NCBI GenBank assembly: GCA_948485625.1
Contig: CAOMRW010000004.1
Location: forward strand, 40,867-104,866
Origin: an uncultured Clostridia bacterium
Lineage (GTDB): Bacteria > Bacillota > Clostridia > TANB77 > CAG-508
Reading direction: 5' to 3'
DNA: 64,000 bases
A model generated the notes under the pieces. It was not told the origin of the DNA. It was given only the letters and a program-made list of their open reading frames with translations, and ran no database searches. Position numbers and translations under genes: made by a program. Positions 63,944-64,000 of this stretch are shown piece after piece. How positions within the stretch are numbered: position 1 is the first letter of the stretch; each line of letters opens with the position of its first letter.

Positions 63944-64000
63944 AAATTTGTAATTAATTTTTGATAATGTCATAGTAAAATTAACATTTGATTATGTCAT
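63944..64000 (+). repeat. Third copy of the intergenic TIR sequence
   Basis: TTTGTAATTAATTTTTGATA followed by ATGTCATAGTAAAATTAA matches the inverted repeat ends of the element at 44663-44849. It runs to the window edge, so only one end is seen. Confidence 0.55.

Overview
The window is very AT-rich DNA from a low-GC Gram-positive bacterium, most likely an uncultured gut Clostridia. The sequence signs are AGGAGG ribosome-binding sites, a sigma-H gene, Clostridia-style pseudopilin and DUF5711 genes, rubredoxin next to a flavodiiron protein, and sortase-type tails with the motif [LI]PNAG. No rRNA and no CRISPR array is present. Three tRNA genes (fMet, Arg, Pro) lie at or near boundaries between core and accessory DNA.

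Region 1 (1-10,924, mostly minus strand) is a phage tail module under a divergent repressor: regulators, a scaffold-like remnant, tail terminator, tail tube, the gpG/gpGT chaperone pair, tape measure, DUF6711-like protein, tail hub and a DUF859-like fibre that runs off the left edge. There is no terminase, portal, protease or capsid gene between the repressor and the tail genes. It therefore looks like a headless, F-type tailocin-like locus, partly decayed by frameshifts. A consensus promoter at 10,125-10,153 is bracketed by 18-bp TGTTCA-N6-TGAACA operators. The repressor has lost the S24 self-cleavage residues. Two cargo (moron) genes, TM2 and SHOCT, each carry their own near-identical terminator.

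Region 2 (11,049-23,540) is a defence island: a DUF3800-like protein with unknown and membrane partners, an MqsR/MqsA-Panacea toxin-antitoxin pair, remnants of Fic and GIY-YIG/DUF4357 genes, and a type I restriction system in which HsdM is fused to half an HsdS. It ends in a DUF4143 ATPase remnant near tRNA-fMet.

Region 3 (24,100-44,505) is core-like: acyl-CoA synthetase, flavodiiron protein and rubredoxin, cation-transport genes, ComEA, a D,D-carboxypeptidase, an LCP protein, CvpA, DUF5711, a large pseudopilin-like protein, a tandem triplet of secreted paralogues each with its own promoter, a frameshifted YkvI-like transporter and a Gld-type ABC exporter. Three long palindromic elements abut or overlap 3' gene ends here.

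Region 4 (44,914-63,872) mixes host genes (SpaA-like wall protein, tRNA-Arg, M18 aminopeptidase, frameshifted FAD/Rieske oxidoreductase, sigH) with an accessory block. That block runs from just behind sigH to tRNA-Pro. It holds a fused m5C + amino-methyltransferase and an HNH endonuclease, a Nudix hydrolase, a PIN-domain protein, an ITPase/XTPase-like enzyme, an ASCH protein, a wall-anchored C1 protease and a tyrosine integrase next to tRNA-Pro.
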